Shown: one piece after another, positions 22,498-32,911 of the stretch
Layout: each line of letters starts with the position of its first letter
How positions within the stretch are numbered: position 1 is the stretch's first letter
Source of the DNA: Lineus longissimus
Taxonomy: Eukaryota; Nemertea; Pilidiophora; Heteronemertea; Lineidae
Direction: 5' to 3'
Length of the DNA stretch: 64,000 nt
Assembly (NCBI RefSeq): GCF_910592395.1
Contig: NC_088320.1
Location: 15,436,501 to 15,500,500, forward strand
Notes under the pieces: model-generated
What the model was told of the DNA's origin: nothing
The model's database searches: none
Seen by the model: only the letters and a program-made list of their open reading frames with translations
Translations under genes and position numbers: made by a program

Positions 22498-23365
22498 TGC
22501 AGTTATTTTACCATGGAATTGAAGGAAGCTTTAAACGAGGGCAATCATGAGCACTTCATAACTATTTAGTCTGACCAGGGTAGGTCATATCGTGCACTGT
22601 CCATCGTTTGATTCAACCCGCCCATTGTCCGAGAGCTGATACCCCATTGTAAGTATGGTAATGGTCGACCATCTGTTCAGGGATTAGGCTCACGGATCAA
22701 TAGGCCAAATCATGGGAGGACATGAATTGTTCTAAGGGGCCTGTACACGTTATGTTGTCAATCGAGGTCTAGCTTCTGACTTCTCCTTCGTCAGGATTAT
22801 TAAGTACATCGTTATGATACCAATAAAGTCCCGGATAAAGATTACGAAACAATCCCAACTTGCTCCGGGCGGCAACGTTGCGACCCGTTGCGACCCATGA
22901 TCCCCCAACGACCTTGCCCTGCCCGCAACATTGCGGCACGGGTATTCTTCGCCTCTGCTCTTAGTCACCCGGGCCGCAAAGTTGCAGCACGGGTCAACCT
23001 CCTCGACTAACGAAGGCATATATGAATGATTATACTGAGTAGTTATCTTAATCAGTCAAACACGTATCGAACACTCTATAGCACTCTGGGAGTGTGACGT
23101 AGTGTCACTAATAACAGGGGCGGGGTGACCATAAGTAGGCCTGATGTATAAATGGTGACATTAAGTGATAATGTATATTACATGTAATATCAGATGTGAA
23201 AACATATAAAACATACTAGGGCTTCCCTATTTTGTGAAGCCCTGGTATCGTTTACCGTTTTTTAGAATCGGACTTGTCCGGGAAAAGTCTGACAATGTCA
23301 GACGTTTGTCGGACAAAAATCAGACAAAGTTAGAAAAACCATTAAAAAGTCGGCAAACTCCTCCT

Positions 23366-23470
23366 ACTACACACTAGGGCGGCCAAGAATTATTTACCCT
23401 CACACAATGGATACACAATAGAATTCTACTGTCCAAAGGCAAATAATTCTGGGCCACCCTGTAGTGTATC
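23366..23470. mobile_element. Small mariner-like MITE
   Basis: About 105 bp with inverted ends around AGGGNGGCCMAGAATTATTT and AAATAATTCTGGGCCACCCT, followed outward by TGTAG/CTACA and TA. The paralogous site at 53126-53222 keeps the cleaner end CACAGGGTGAACCAGAATTA. Such ACAGGGTG...CCA termini with TA are seen in Tc1/mariner-derived MITEs; this assignment is tentative. Confidence 0.5.
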
Positions 23471-23998
23471 AAGCTCACGGTATATCAGAAGGTTCAGCAG
23501 AAACAGCTTTGACTCATAATATCAGAGGAACTACTTTCTGATTTCACAGATAGCAGCCCTACTGGACAGTGAGACCACACTTTCATTTCGTGGATTTTCG
23601 CGGATTGGTCGATTAGTGGTGCAGCGACTTCCAGTAAAGAACATTGAATGTTAACCTGACCAGAGCAAGCAACATCGCGATCGACTCGGTTACATCAGAG
23701 CTCTGGAATGATTTGAATCGATTTGCGTTTAGCCTTTACTTCACATTCGGACATATTTTGAACAACTAGTCAAGGTCATATTTGCAAGTAGACAATGTGG
23801 AATCCGAGAAATAACAAATCCAAAATCCAAATAAGAGACTGTTCAATGATTAAAATATCAACCGGGGTATATGATGAGGCCACATCTTGGTGTTGATATA
23901 ATTTTCACAAGTGACATGAGATAAGCGCTGGACAACCAGTAAAAGTGATTTAATGGCGTTTTATGGTCTCAAACATAGTATAAAATACCGACGTAACG

Positions 23999-24168
23999 CC
24001 GGTGTGCAAGAGATGGCAGTCCTAGGGCTGATAGTCCGTGTAACAATAGCCCGCATTGCTAAATGTTTCGGTTAGGGTTAGCGGTACAATAGATCATGCT
24101 GCTTAATTGGTCAAATACAATGCTACCGGACTATGACTCCAGGGGGACTATGTCCGCTGTCACACCGG
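23999..24168 (+). mobile_element. MITE family B, copy 3 (absent from the paralogous site)
   Basis: 170 bp with CCGGTGTG and CACACCGG ends. In unit 2 the corresponding site near 53755 reads GTAACGCCAGGAACG with no insert. The insertion (or a loss in unit 2) therefore happened after the large duplication. Comparing filled and empty sites shows no clear target duplication. Confidence 0.9.
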
Positions 24169-24322
24169 GAACAAACACGAGTCGAGTAATTGGCTTTTAC
24201 AGGTCGGGTTAAAATGTCACAGAGTGTTGTGCTGTAGATCGAGGAGCTATTTGGTACACAAGAAAGAATTATATTTTGTTGTGCGATGATTCATTGACCA
24301 AACGTACACCCGAGAGAGTTTT

Positions 24323-25225
24323 TTAGAACTTCTTGTAAATGGTTATTTCTGAGAATCGAAATATTCGCATCTCATGTTTTAGATGAATTCGGTTAAACTG
24401 CATGATATCACCATTGTTGCGAACAAGAAAGTTATGGTAGCCTTCAAAATCAATTTGAGTGAAATTGAGTTCTCCATCAGTTGAATTGAAGTGGATCATT
24501 CTCGCCCCATTCAGTACAACTATTAGTGTTCCTCTTACCAAGAAAGCATCTGTGATGTGAATGTACTCTTCAGTCTGAAAATGAAGCTTTCTTTGCAAGA
24601 AACGCTTAAATGTCGGATCATAAAATGATATAGTTATCAACTGATAAGATGAAGTAACTGATTTTTTAAAAATACAAATAAGGTTACCGTCATGCAAATC
24701 ATAAGTACCGTGCGTATGTTTGAATGATCTTATTACATGACTACAACTTGCGATAACAGAAAGATATCGTTGGTTATTTTTCATGATCACATTCTCGACA
24801 ATATTGCAATGAACAAGATAGTACCGGTGGCTTTTCATTAAGACAGTCATCGTCATACTTCGTTCATAAAACCAGTGATTGAAAAAGGTATATTTAGCTG
24901 GTAAATCTTTTGCCAGCCTAAGGTTAATGTGGCCTTTGTTTCTGAATTTAGAATCGTAGAGATTGAGTTTACTAACAATGACAAAGCTCCTATATTCTCC
25001 ATGTATACTGAGATAGCTTGAATGTGTTAAGGTTCTGACGAATGCTGGATATCCACTGTCAATACGTGAAAGGTTAAATATATAGAAAACAAGCCGTGTC
25101 TTTGTAATCCCATATCTGAGGACGAAAATATCATTATTGAAGAGGAAGTAGTAACGGTCATATTTGAGGAAGTGTCCTTTGAAAGAAATTCGACTCCGAA
25201 GGTAACTGAGTTGAGATGTTCTAAT
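24323..25225 (-). CDS. Main exon of a secreted-protein family gene (gene 1, unit 1)
   Basis: A minus-strand open frame of about 300 codons starts after an AT-rich TTTATATTAG acceptor (exon start 25225 or 25220) and ends at 24323. Early residues include SRISFKGHFLKYDRYYFL and FNNDIFVLRYG; the centre is rich in aromatic and beta-branched residues. No named domain was recognised; the alternating hydrophobic pattern suggests beta-sheet. Unit 2 carries a near-identical open copy at 53912-54814, and a shorter relative sits at 33973-34271. The likely first exon with a signal peptide is at 32912-33136, now separated by the BEL element in the intron. Orientation and relatedness are seen directly; secretion and function are inference. 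Confidence 0.5.
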   Translation of the reverse strand: MRTSQLSYLRSRISFKGHFLKYDRYYFLFNNDIFVLRYGITKTRLVFYIFNLSRIDSGYPAFVRTLTHSSYLSIHGEYRSFVIVSKLNLYDSKFRNKGHINLRLAKDLPAKYTFFNHWFYERSMTMTVLMKSHRYYLVHCNIVENVIMKNNQRYLSVIASCSHVIRSFKHTHGTYDLHDGNLICIFKKSVTSSYQLITISFYDPTFKRFLQRKLHFQTEEYIHITDAFLVRGTLIVVLNGARMIHFNSTDGELNFTQIDFEGYHNFLVRNNGDIMQFNRIHLKHEMRIFRFSEITIYKKF

Positions 25226-25344
25226 CTAATATAAATATATATATATGCATGGTTAACACAAAGAAAAATTAAGACCCGAATACATTTCGCTCCAGAAAAG
25301 CAAAACACTATTTCCGTTTAACTCAACATTTGACGATTTAAGAC

Positions 25345-25349
25345 GTTAT
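25345..25349. repeat. BEL target site duplication, left copy
   Basis: GTTAT directly precedes the left LTR and is repeated directly after the right LTR at 32624-32628. The empty site in unit 2 (54934-54938) has a single GTTAT, which proves the duplication. Confidence 0.95.
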
Positions 25350-25523
25350 TGTTCTTGAGGATCTCTATTATTTGTGGTTCGTTGTCGTCAAAGATGGGTA
25401 TTTTGATGGAAAAATGGGCAAGGCAAAACGTGTTTCAAATATGATGTTGTTTCCAATTCTACACTTTTCGAACAATTCCACAAGGGCCGTAACGGGGCCA
25501 AAGACAACAATATATCCTGAACA
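25350..25523 (-). repeat. 3' LTR of the BEL element
   Basis: 174 bp, TG...CA ends with the short inverted terminus TGTTC/GAACA. Differs from the 5' LTR at about position 25513 (A versus C). Confidence 0.95.
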
Positions 25524-25754
25524 TCCTCCCCTTTCTCGATGTGCAACGTCATATCGACAGTCCAAAACACAAATTTACGATTGTCCAACTTTTCACAAGA
25601 CTGCACTTAACGCGATTTAAAGCTTATCCTGTAATTGTCCTAATGCGCGATTCGCAACACTAATATTATCCAGAACTATCTAAAACGATTTTAACTTTTA
25701 ATAAAACTGTCCAAAGTCAACGCGCTTCATAACGAAATTGTCCATGAACTCCAC

Positions 25755-25890
25755 ATGATTAGCTAATGTTAATAGCTAAGAATGTCCATATATTTCGCGC
25801 AATTAGCTAATACTAATAGCTAAGATTGTCCATATACACGTATTTCGCGCAATTAGCTATACTAATAGCTAATATAGTCCATATTACACA
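25755..25890. repeat. Tandem AATTAGCTAAT...TAATAGCTAA repeat in the BEL 3' non-coding part
   Basis: Three units of about 45-50 bp, each with TTAGCTA(AT) followed by TAATAGCTAA and then GTCCATAT; two carry TTTCGCGCAATTAGCTA. They lie between the integrase stop and the 3' LTR. Each unit is itself partly palindromic around AGCTA. Confidence 0.8.
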
Positions 25891-25945
25891 TACACGTAAC
25901 AATTCGTATCGTATCCTTAGAGACTTGAACATCGACGAGACTCGT

Positions 25946-27420
25946 TTATGCACATTCTAGCGGACAGAGTCTGGTGATAGGACGTGTCATCACGTGTTTC
26001 CCGATCTGCACCTTGGCCACCCTGACATGGCCATCTCCGCCAAGACATACTTCGACCACACGTCCAAGCGGCCACTTTCCTCTGTTCGTATCTGGATTGA
26101 CGACAAGAACGATATCGCCAACTTCAATGTCCTTTCGCTCCTGGGCCCATTTGCTTCTTGGATGTAGCATTGGAAGCCACTCTTTCATCCAGCGCCTCCA
26201 AAAGTGCTTCAGCAATCGTTGAACATGTCGCCATCTCTTCCTTGGGTTGTAGGCGACGTTATCAGCAGCTGCAGGTGCGAACTCACCACCAATTTGACCA
26301 TGTAACAGGTGGTTCGGGGTTAATGGTGTGTCGTCATTAACGTCTGCGGACTGGTAAGTTAGGGGCCTGGAGTTTAAGAGGGCTTCTGCACCACTAAAGG
26401 CAGTCATCAACTCTTCATCGTTTATGTCGGCGTTCCCCAGGATTGCTGCAGTGGCTTTCTTAGCGGCTTTAATCATGATCTCGTGGACTCCTCCAAAATG
26501 TGGCCCGAGGGGAGGGTTGAACGTCCACTTGATCCCTCTGACTGCTCCGTGTCTCTCAATCATGTCTTCGTCAAACTGCTCGACCAATTCCCGCAGCTCC
26601 CTTTCTCCACTGACGAAATTTGTACCATTATCCGAGTACATCTCCAACGGCACTCCTCTTCGGTTCATCATCCGGTTGAAACAATGCAGGAACTAGTCCG
26701 TGTCAAGGCTAAACGCCATTTCGAGGTGTACGGCTCTGGACAGCAAGCAAGTAAACAAGCATAAGTAGCGCTTGGTTCGGATCCTGCCACGGCCCTGCTT
26801 CGTCAAGTAAGGGCCACCGAAATCCACGGATGTTCGAGCAAAGGCTCGGAGTGGTAGCCTTTGTCTAACTCTTGGGAGTGGCGCCATCAGTTGTGTTGCT
26901 GCTTTAGCTTTTCTTCTTCTGCATTCGTAGCATGACTTCTCGAACTCTCGGATAGCTTCTCTTCCTGCTGGTATCCAATACTTTGCAGACAATGACGCTA
27001 ATATGTGATTGACTCCGGCTGCATGGTTAGCTTGTTCATGATGAAACCTTATGATCAGCGTTGTCACCCAACTCTTTCGTGGCAGTATCACAGGGTAACG
27101 CACATCATAGGCAAGGAATTCAGCCTTCTCAAGTCTGCCGTTGCTCCTGAGGATACCATCTTGATCGATCATCGGCCGTAGTCCCTGAATCCTACTGGCA
27201 ACTGGTAAAGCTTTATTCTTCTGTAGGGCCTTGTACTCGGCCGGAAAGGTCTCCAGCTGGGCTTGTCTTATGAACTGATGTTCGGCGTCGTGGATCTCCT
27301 CAGCATCGAGTTCGCCATGTCTCCTTTGCCCTACTGGCTGCTGGCAGTTTTCTACAAAACGGTGGACCCAAGCAGAAACTCTGGTTAATCTGACCCAGCT
27401 AGAGAAGCGCTCTGGGTTTA
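25946..27420 (-). pseudogene. BEL integrase region, broken by one stop
   Basis: Minus-strand coding for the BEL/Pao integrase. The part up to 26693 contains an HHCC-type zinc region (HHEQANHAAG...CYECRRRKAK), the first catalytic region (TSVDFGGPY) and SRAVHLEMA. After a single in-frame TAG at about 26690 the frame continues with SDNGTNFVSG and PHFGGVHEIMIKAAKK, then the C-terminal BEL domain (DIEVGDIVLV). Upstream of the first ATG the frame is already open from about 27420 with a typical BEL linker, so the 27172 start is not real. A pol polyprotein would enter by a -1 shift near 27420 from the gag-pol frame. The stop and frame change are read directly; whether the shift is programmed is unknown. 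Confidence 0.85.
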
Positions 27421-30400
27421 AACTCCTTCATCAACATCTTGCTTGTTTTTCTCCTTATCTTGCGGTTGTGGTTCCTTCTGCAATGTAACAAAAACTCCAT
27501 TAGGGCTTTTCTTCCGCTCACTTGATGGCGACTTGTCTTCTCCGAAGTTCTGTTCTGGCCATTTAGAATGATCTTTCAGCAGGAATTCCGGCCCGTTCCA
27601 CCAAAGAGTGTTGTCTGATAACTCCTTGACTTTTGCTCCTCTTGTTAAGATGTCAGCAGGATTCATCTTTGTTGGCACGTGCTTCCACTGATCTGGGCAG
27701 GTCTGAGTCTGTATCTCTCCGATACGGTGTGCGACAAACGGTTTAAACTGTCTGCTCCTACCCCTAATCCACCACAGAACATTAGCACTATCGCTCCAAA
27801 AGGTTACGTCCTGCATTGGTAGCTGCAAGGCTGCGATTACGGACATAGTCAAATGCAAGGCGAGTGTCGCTCCCATCAGCTCAAGTCTCGGAATGCTGGT
27901 TGCAGCCAACGGGGCAACTCTAGTCTTCGAAACTATAAAATGTGATATGATTAATCCTCCCTCGTAGGTTGTTCTCTCATAAAGTACAGCACCATAAGCA
28001 TCCTGCGACGCATCAGAGAATGCATGAACTTCGATGCTCAACAGCTTCTCAGTTGAATCCAGTCTGAGGCATCTCGGGATCTTTATGAGTCCTAAATCTC
28101 GAAGATCATCAAACCAGCACTGTGCCTTCTGCTCAAGGCATCCAAGATTCCTATCGTCCCATCCAACTCCAGTCGTCCAAATCTCTTGCATAAGTATCTT
28201 TCCGCGTATGATGTAGGGCGATATGAAACCCATTGGGTCAAAGACTTTGGCCAACTTTTGAAGGAATGTCCTCTTAGTTAAGGTGAAGTTGTCTTCGACT
28301 GGTGTGGCAGTGAAGCTGAACTGATCTTCTTTCGCCTGCCAGAGAACACCAAGAGTCTTCGTGGAAGGAAGCTCCCCTTCGTCTAAACTTATTTCAGCTG
28401 CCCTGTCTTCTTCTGGAATCTCAGCTAACACGGTTAAAGAGTTCGACAGCCATTTTCTGCAGTACATCCCAGCCTTGTGCCAGAGTTCATCCAACTCATG
28501 ATACAGCTTCACACCCTCTGTATCGTTCAGTACAGAATCCATCGAGTCATCCATGAAAGTCGACTTAAGTATGGTGTCCGAGGCTAAAGGGAAGATTGAT
28601 CTATGGCGTTTGGCATGCTCTTCGGCGACGAACTGTGCGAGGAACGGCGACGAATTGATTCCAAACACCACTCTGTTGAACTCATATTCTTCTGGGGCTC
28701 TGGTTGTGTCTAGATCTCTCCATAGGAACCGCTGGAAAGGTCTATCCTTGGCTTCAACTTCTAGTTGCAAGTACATCTGTTGAATATCTCCGACGAGAGC
28801 AACTGGCTCTTTTCTAAATCGTAGTAAGACATCGACTAGGTCTTTCTGCAACTTAGGACCCTGATGAAGTGTGTCATTTAAGGATACTCCTTCAAACTTG
28901 GCAGAAGCGTCAAATACGATGCGGGTTTTCGTTGTAGACTTGTCAGGCCTGACAACTGGGAAATGCGGTAAGTACCACTTTGACGGTGGCTGCTCTTCAG
29001 CTGGTGGAACCTTGCGTACGTAGTTCTTCTCAAGATACTGCTTGATTGTAGCGGTGTAAGCCTTCGCAACTTCTGGCTCACGTAGCAATCTTCGTTCCGT
29101 GCTTGCAAGTCTCTGAACCGCCATCTGACTATTATCGGGCAGTTCAGGTCTGCCTTCTCTCCATGGCAATGGAACTTCATAACGGTTGTCCTTATACACC
29201 ATCTCCTTCTGTATCACTGTGCAAACTGCTTTGTCCTCCAGTGACATGTGACTACTTCCATGGTTCTCGGTTTTGGCTCCTGAGCTGTCTATCTCCCAAA
29301 ACTGCTTCATGGTAGCATTAATCTCCTCTAAGACAGTATTCTTCCGATTAACAAAGAAATTCCTCTCTTTCTTCATCTCTTTTTGTGGACACCCTACACA
29401 TGTCCATCCAAGTCTAGTCTTTCTGGCAATTGGCCCGCCATCCTTTCCTGCAACCTCTTTTAGTGAGAAGTGTAACTCCGGGTAGTCAACGCCGATCAAC
29501 ATATCTATGGTTTCTCTCTTTCCGTGTTTCGGGAATGCAATGTCTTTCAGATGTTCAAACTTATCCGCATAATCTCTCCAGTCGATGGCTTTCATATCTC
29601 CGGTGACATTATCGGTAGTTCTAGCAGTGATCATCATATCGATTCGCTTGTCCAAACTCTCTAATCCAACCTCAACAGGTGTGGTCTCGAAAGATTCTAC
29701 CATTCCATTGAGCACGCTGACTGTGGTCTTCATTACTTCTCCTTTAAGTCCCAACTCTTCAGCCACTTCTGTGTTGATATAGGTTGTCGTACTTCCATCA
29801 TCTAACAGTACGTTGATTTTCAAACGTTTCCTCCCGTTCTTCACAATTACTGGAACAGTGCGGAGAGCGATGTATTCAGACTCTTCTTTGTCATCAGATG
29901 TGGTTGTAAGACTTCCATAGTTTTGGCTTCTAGGTTTCTCACCACTTGCTGCAGGCCTTTTCTCTTTCTTATTCTCCCCTTTCGTGGCTGAAAGACTTTC
30001 TTTTGGCAATGGGGATCGATGCAGTAAGCGATTGTGTGTTTCTTTACATCCTTCGATTCCGCACACACGACTACGTTTGCAGTCAACACCACGGTGATTA
30101 CTGTTGGCCAGACATCTATAGCAAAGTTTTAGCTCCTTCGCCATATCCCATCTCTTGTCAATCTCAAGTCCTTTAAACTTGTCGCAACTCCATATGCCAT
30201 GTTGCTCTTGGCATGATGAAAGAGGACAGTCCCTTTTAAATTCTGGTTTTGCTGCTCCTGCTGACCCGGATGTGAAAAAGCTCTTTTTCTTCTTGTAGTT
30301 ATCATCTGATCGGTGCCTCCTGTCGTCATCTGTGCTTTGTCCATTCTTTCTATCATCTCCTGTACCATCGGCAAACCCACGAACAGCTTCATGAGCTACA

Positions 30401-32178
30401 ATTCGGACTTGTGCTTCCTTTATGATCCAGGCATGAAGAACTTCAATCGATTCCTTATACTGGTAGTCATCTAGCCAACGATGATACTCGGCAACCATCT
30501 TTTCAGTCATTTTCTTCATCAGAATAGAGTACAACAGACGACTGTCGAGGTCACTGTAAAGGCCGGACTCTTTTAGGTTTATGACTGTAAGGTCCAACAA
30601 ATCAGCGAACTTTTCTACATCTTCTTTCAGCTTTCCAGGTCGTATTGGACGAAAGTTGTGGATTTCCTCGAAGTGAAGCGCCACCTGTCTCCTATATCCA
30701 CCATATTTCCGATCCAATCTATCCTTTGCCGCTTGATATGCTGTTGCTGAATGCCCAAGATTTTCAATCACTTTCAACGCTTCACCTCTCAGATGCTCCC
30801 TCAAATGCAAAAGCTTGAATTCTGCAGTGGCTGGTGCCTTGTCGATGCATGCTACAAAGGCTGCTTTCCAACTTTCATAAGACTTCAGGTCTCCGGAAAA
30901 CACCGGTATGGAAACTCTCTTCAGCTGTCGCCACATGTCCTTCTCAAGCATTGAAGGCTGACCAATGTTGTTGTCCTGTGTGAACTGCTGGTTACTTGGT
31001 TCTTGGCCCCCTGTGCCATAATATTGTATAGTGTTGTATGGTTGTGACCAGTCAGCTTTAATCGTGTTAGGCATATGGGTAGGCTGACTATTTGCTCCAT
31101 AACTGTTGGGCGAATATGCTGGAATGCTATCAATCTGTTTTCCTTGGAATCGGAGTGGGTTCTTGTCCTTACTCGGCTGACTGCAATTAACTGCAGGCAC
31201 TGAACCTTGATTGCTGTGGGAAAGCTCAACGTTAGCATTTCCAGTAGGCGCAACCAAACGATTTTGCGCAACAGGATGATTTTGGATTGGCTCCGGTGGA
31301 CGGGTAGGCTTAACCTGACGATTATCAATAGGCGCGGCTGGACTATAAAACTGGACCTTCTTAGGACCCTCCACTTGTCTGTTTCTGTGTCTTGCTTCTT
31401 CATCTGTTGTCTGTTTCTGCTTAACGACTGTTACTGCTTGACCGACTTTCTTCTGCTGTGGAGGGGCTGTAGTACCAGTAGCGACATCGCTTCTCCCTTG
31501 ATCACCAATTAAAGTTGAACCATTACCGCCTCTAGGCTTGCTGTCATCCATGGCAGGCACACCCATGGCAATCTCGCCAGGGCCTTTATCACCAATGGTA
31601 ATCTCACCCATGGCTATCTCACCATGGTCTATGACAACTGCTGGTTGTTGTACCCCAACATCATCTAGTGTGCGACCATCAGGCTTGTCAGGTGTGCGAT
31701 CAGCTTCTGTTGTCGTGACGTCTTTTAACCTATCTTCGGGTTCAGGTAGGCCTCTGCTCGATTCTTCATGTTCCTCTATCATTTCTATGGCCGATCTAAA
31801 TTGTTGGGATCGGTGAACATTCGCAAGTGAATCCCAATTCCTTATTATGCTAGGTGTCGATCTACTGCTTGACGACTTTTCTCTTCTTTCTGCGAAATAC
31901 TGTTCAGCTGCATTCTGAGAATCAGCAAATTCTTCTTCTATCTTCTCCATTTCAGCTGTGACTTTATCAAAGTCTTCGAATCTATTTTGAGACGCATACA
32001 AATCAGCCAGTGAACTCATATTGCCCATAGCTCTTTCCTGTGCTTCATCAACTTTTCTAGTTGCTGCCTGTATAAACTGACTATCTGCAAACAATGTGTC
32101 ACTATCTGAAATTAACTCTGTCAACTGCCGCCTGGCCCTGGTAAAAGCAGACTTCAACCCTGCCTTCTCTTTTCTCAA
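27418..32178 (-). CDS. BEL/Pao Gag-Pol polyprotein (Gag, protease, RT, RNase H)
   Basis: Open for 1,586 codons. Order: N-terminal coiled gag region (about 1-110), a low-complexity Gln/Pro linker, the DUF1759 gag core (about 415-600, IPVFSGDLKSYESWKAAF), Cys/His knuckle-like motifs (about 650-720, CYRCLANSNHRGVDC), a retroviral-type aspartic protease (about 775-930, LLDDGSTTTYI), reverse transcriptase (about 1075-1330, TRIVFDAS and the catalytic FMDD near 1208), and RNase H (about 1400-1510, HAFSDASQDAYGAVL). This order is diagnostic of BEL/Pao. The first codon of the open stretch is TTG; the true start is unclear, because an upstream in-frame ATG segment (32224-32406) is separated by a TAG and a TAA. 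The frame ends just before the integrase. Confidence 0.95.
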   Translation of the reverse strand: MRKEKAGLKSAFTRARRQLTELISDSDTLFADSQFIQAATRKVDEAQERAMGNMSSLADLYASQNRFEDFDKVTAEMEKIEEEFADSQNAAEQYFAERREKSSSSRSTPSIIRNWDSLANVHRSQQFRSAIEMIEEHEESSRGLPEPEDRLKDVTTTEADRTPDKPDGRTLDDVGVQQPAVVIDHGEIAMGEITIGDKGPGEIAMGVPAMDDSKPRGGNGSTLIGDQGRSDVATGTTAPPQQKKVGQAVTVVKQKQTTDEEARHRNRQVEGPKKVQFYSPAAPIDNRQVKPTRPPEPIQNHPVAQNRLVAPTGNANVELSHSNQGSVPAVNCSQPSKDKNPLRFQGKQIDSIPAYSPNSYGANSQPTHMPNTIKADWSQPYNTIQYYGTGGQEPSNQQFTQDNNIGQPSMLEKDMWRQLKRVSIPVFSGDLKSYESWKAAFVACIDKAPATAEFKLLHLREHLRGEALKVIENLGHSATAYQAAKDRLDRKYGGYRRQVALHFEEIHNFRPIRPGKLKEDVEKFADLLDLTVINLKESGLYSDLDSRLLYSILMKKMTEKMVAEYHRWLDDYQYKESIEVLHAWIIKEAQVRIVAHEAVRGFADGTGDDRKNGQSTDDDRRHRSDDNYKKKKSFFTSGSAGAAKPEFKRDCPLSSCQEQHGIWSCDKFKGLEIDKRWDMAKELKLCYRCLANSNHRGVDCKRSRVCGIEGCKETHNRLLHRSPLPKESLSATKGENKKEKRPAASGEKPRSQNYGSLTTTSDDKEESEYIALRTVPVIVKNGRKRLKINVLLDDGSTTTYINTEVAEELGLKGEVMKTTVSVLNGMVESFETTPVEVGLESLDKRIDMMITARTTDNVTGDMKAIDWRDYADKFEHLKDIAFPKHGKRETIDMLIGVDYPELHFSLKEVAGKDGGPIARKTRLGWTCVGCPQKEMKKERNFFVNRKNTVLEEINATMKQFWEIDSSGAKTENHGSSHMSLEDKAVCTVIQKEMVYKDNRYEVPLPWREGRPELPDNSQMAVQRLASTERRLLREPEVAKAYTATIKQYLEKNYVRKVPPAEEQPPSKWYLPHFPVVRPDKSTTKTRIVFDASAKFEGVSLNDTLHQGPKLQKDLVDVLLRFRKEPVALVGDIQQMYLQLEVEAKDRPFQRFLWRDLDTTRAPEEYEFNRVVFGINSSPFLAQFVAEEHAKRHRSIFPLASDTILKSTFMDDSMDSVLNDTEGVKLYHELDELWHKAGMYCRKWLSNSLTVLAEIPEEDRAAEISLDEGELPSTKTLGVLWQAKEDQFSFTATPVEDNFTLTKRTFLQKLAKVFDPMGFISPYIIRGKILMQEIWTTGVGWDDRNLGCLEQKAQCWFDDLRDLGLIKIPRCLRLDSTEKLLSIEVHAFSDASQDAYGAVLYERTTYEGGLIISHFIVSKTRVAPLAATSIPRLELMGATLALHLTMSVIAALQLPMQDVTFWSDSANVLWWIRGRSRQFKPFVAHRIGEIQTQTCPDQWKHVPTKMNPADILTRGAKVKELSDNTLWWNGPEFLLKDHSKWPEQNFGEDKSPSSERKKSPNGVFVTLQKEPQPQDKEKNKQDVDEGV

Positions 32179-32223
32179 GTTCTTTTCGTACCATCCGGAG
32201 GGACGTAACCTCTGTTAGGAGCT

Positions 32224-32406
32224 CTAAGCAGGCTGAGCGTGGCTCCAAGCTGCATCATCCTCAGTACCACTACCAGCACACATACTACTACTAGCAGGGG
32301 GAAAAAGGTTCGAATCGATTGGGCTTTTTATCTGGGTCATCGCGGTCTGGTTTTCATCGGGAGTTTCTTCAACACTGTTCACAGTTTCTACGCTATTTTC
32401 GGCCAT
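32224..32406 (-). pseudogene. Possible BEL 5' gag leader segment
   Basis: A 60-codon minus-strand frame opening with ATG (MAENSVETVNSVEETPDEN) lies between the 5' LTR and gag-pol and is in the same frame. It is followed by TAG and TAA before gag-pol opens. It may be the ancestral polyprotein start disabled by mutation, or unrelated leader sequence. Confidence 0.35.
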
Positions 32407-32429
32407 CCTTCTAAATGTACTCTACTTAA

Positions 32430-32446
32430 CTACGCTCTGTATACCA
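32430..32446 (-). promoter_or_regulatory. Candidate BEL primer binding site
   Basis: Three bases inside the 5' LTR, the minus strand reads TGGTATACAGAGCG. TGG at this place would pair with the CCA end of a tRNA. The tRNA species could not be identified from memory. Confidence 0.45.
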
Positions 32447-32449
32447 ATA

Positions 32450-32623
32450 TGTTCTTGAGGATCTCTATTATTTGTGGTTCGTTGTCGTCAAAGATGGGTA
32501 TTTTGATGGAAAAATGGGCAAGGCAAAACGTGTTTCAAATATGATGTTGTTTCCAATTCTACACTTTTCGAACAATTCCACAAGGGCCGTAACGGGGCCA
32601 AAGACAACAATATCTCCTGAACA
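32450..32623 (-). repeat. 5' LTR of the BEL element
   Basis: 174 bp, matching the 3' LTR except at about one base. BEL/Pao LTRs are usually longer, so these are short for the group. Confidence 0.95.
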
Positions 32624-32911
32624 GTTATTATCAGGGATTTCTCTTGCCATAAAACTCTCCACAATTAGTTAGTAACATGGTAAAGGACTGAACCAAATGG
32701 GAATTCCCGCCGGTAAACAATTTTTTATTGTTCCCCACATTCAAGTGTTTTCATGCAATAAACAGGACAAGAGACTGTGACGATCGTGATACTAGTATTC
32801 TAGAGTATGACGTCATGAGCACCGCCGCGAGATGAGGGGGGGGGGCGGACGAGGCGTGTCGTGGTAGTGTTCGAGTGACAGTGTGTATTCCAAGAACCAA
32901 ATAAAGTAGAT

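Larger units (their letters stand above)
22498..24322. other. Non-coding spacer between secreted genes
   Basis: No gene supported. Contains a hairpin AGGGCTTC...GAAGCCCT at about 23218-23246, repeated CAGAC/GTCTG motifs at 23270-23330, a small TIR element at about 23366-23470 and MITE B at 23999-24168. A minus-strand frame at 22750-23019 has no recognisable domain. Confidence 0.5.
22412..25349. repeat. Large direct repeat, unit 1 part a
   Basis: This stretch is repeated in the same orientation from 52174 to 54938. The two copies are nearly identical apart from small indels and a family B MITE present only here. It is interrupted at 25350 by the BEL element and continues from 32624. Confidence 0.93.
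25350..32623 (-). mobile_element. BEL/Pao LTR retrotransposon, 7,274 bp
   Basis: Complete element on the minus strand bounded by two 174-bp LTRs (25350-25523 and 32450-32623) with TGTTC...GAACA ends and a GTTAT duplication. The LTRs differ by eye at one position, so the insertion is young. A purine-rich tract (minus-strand GAGAAAGGGGAGGA) abuts the 3' LTR at 25524-25537, as expected for the plus-strand primer. The coding region holds gag, protease, RT and RNase H in one frame and integrase in another. It is interrupted by a frame change near 27420 and a TAG near 26690, so this copy is probably defective. It sits in an intron of gene 1 and is missing from the duplicate unit. Confidence 0.96.

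Noticed and set aside
22750-23019. Minus-strand 89-codon frame, repeated at 52512-52778
   Set aside because: No domain or splice context; its reading changes between copies.
27418-27425. Programmed -1 frameshift at TTTAAAC in the BEL element
   Set aside because: The heptamer is out of register for the incoming frame; a one-base indel is simpler.
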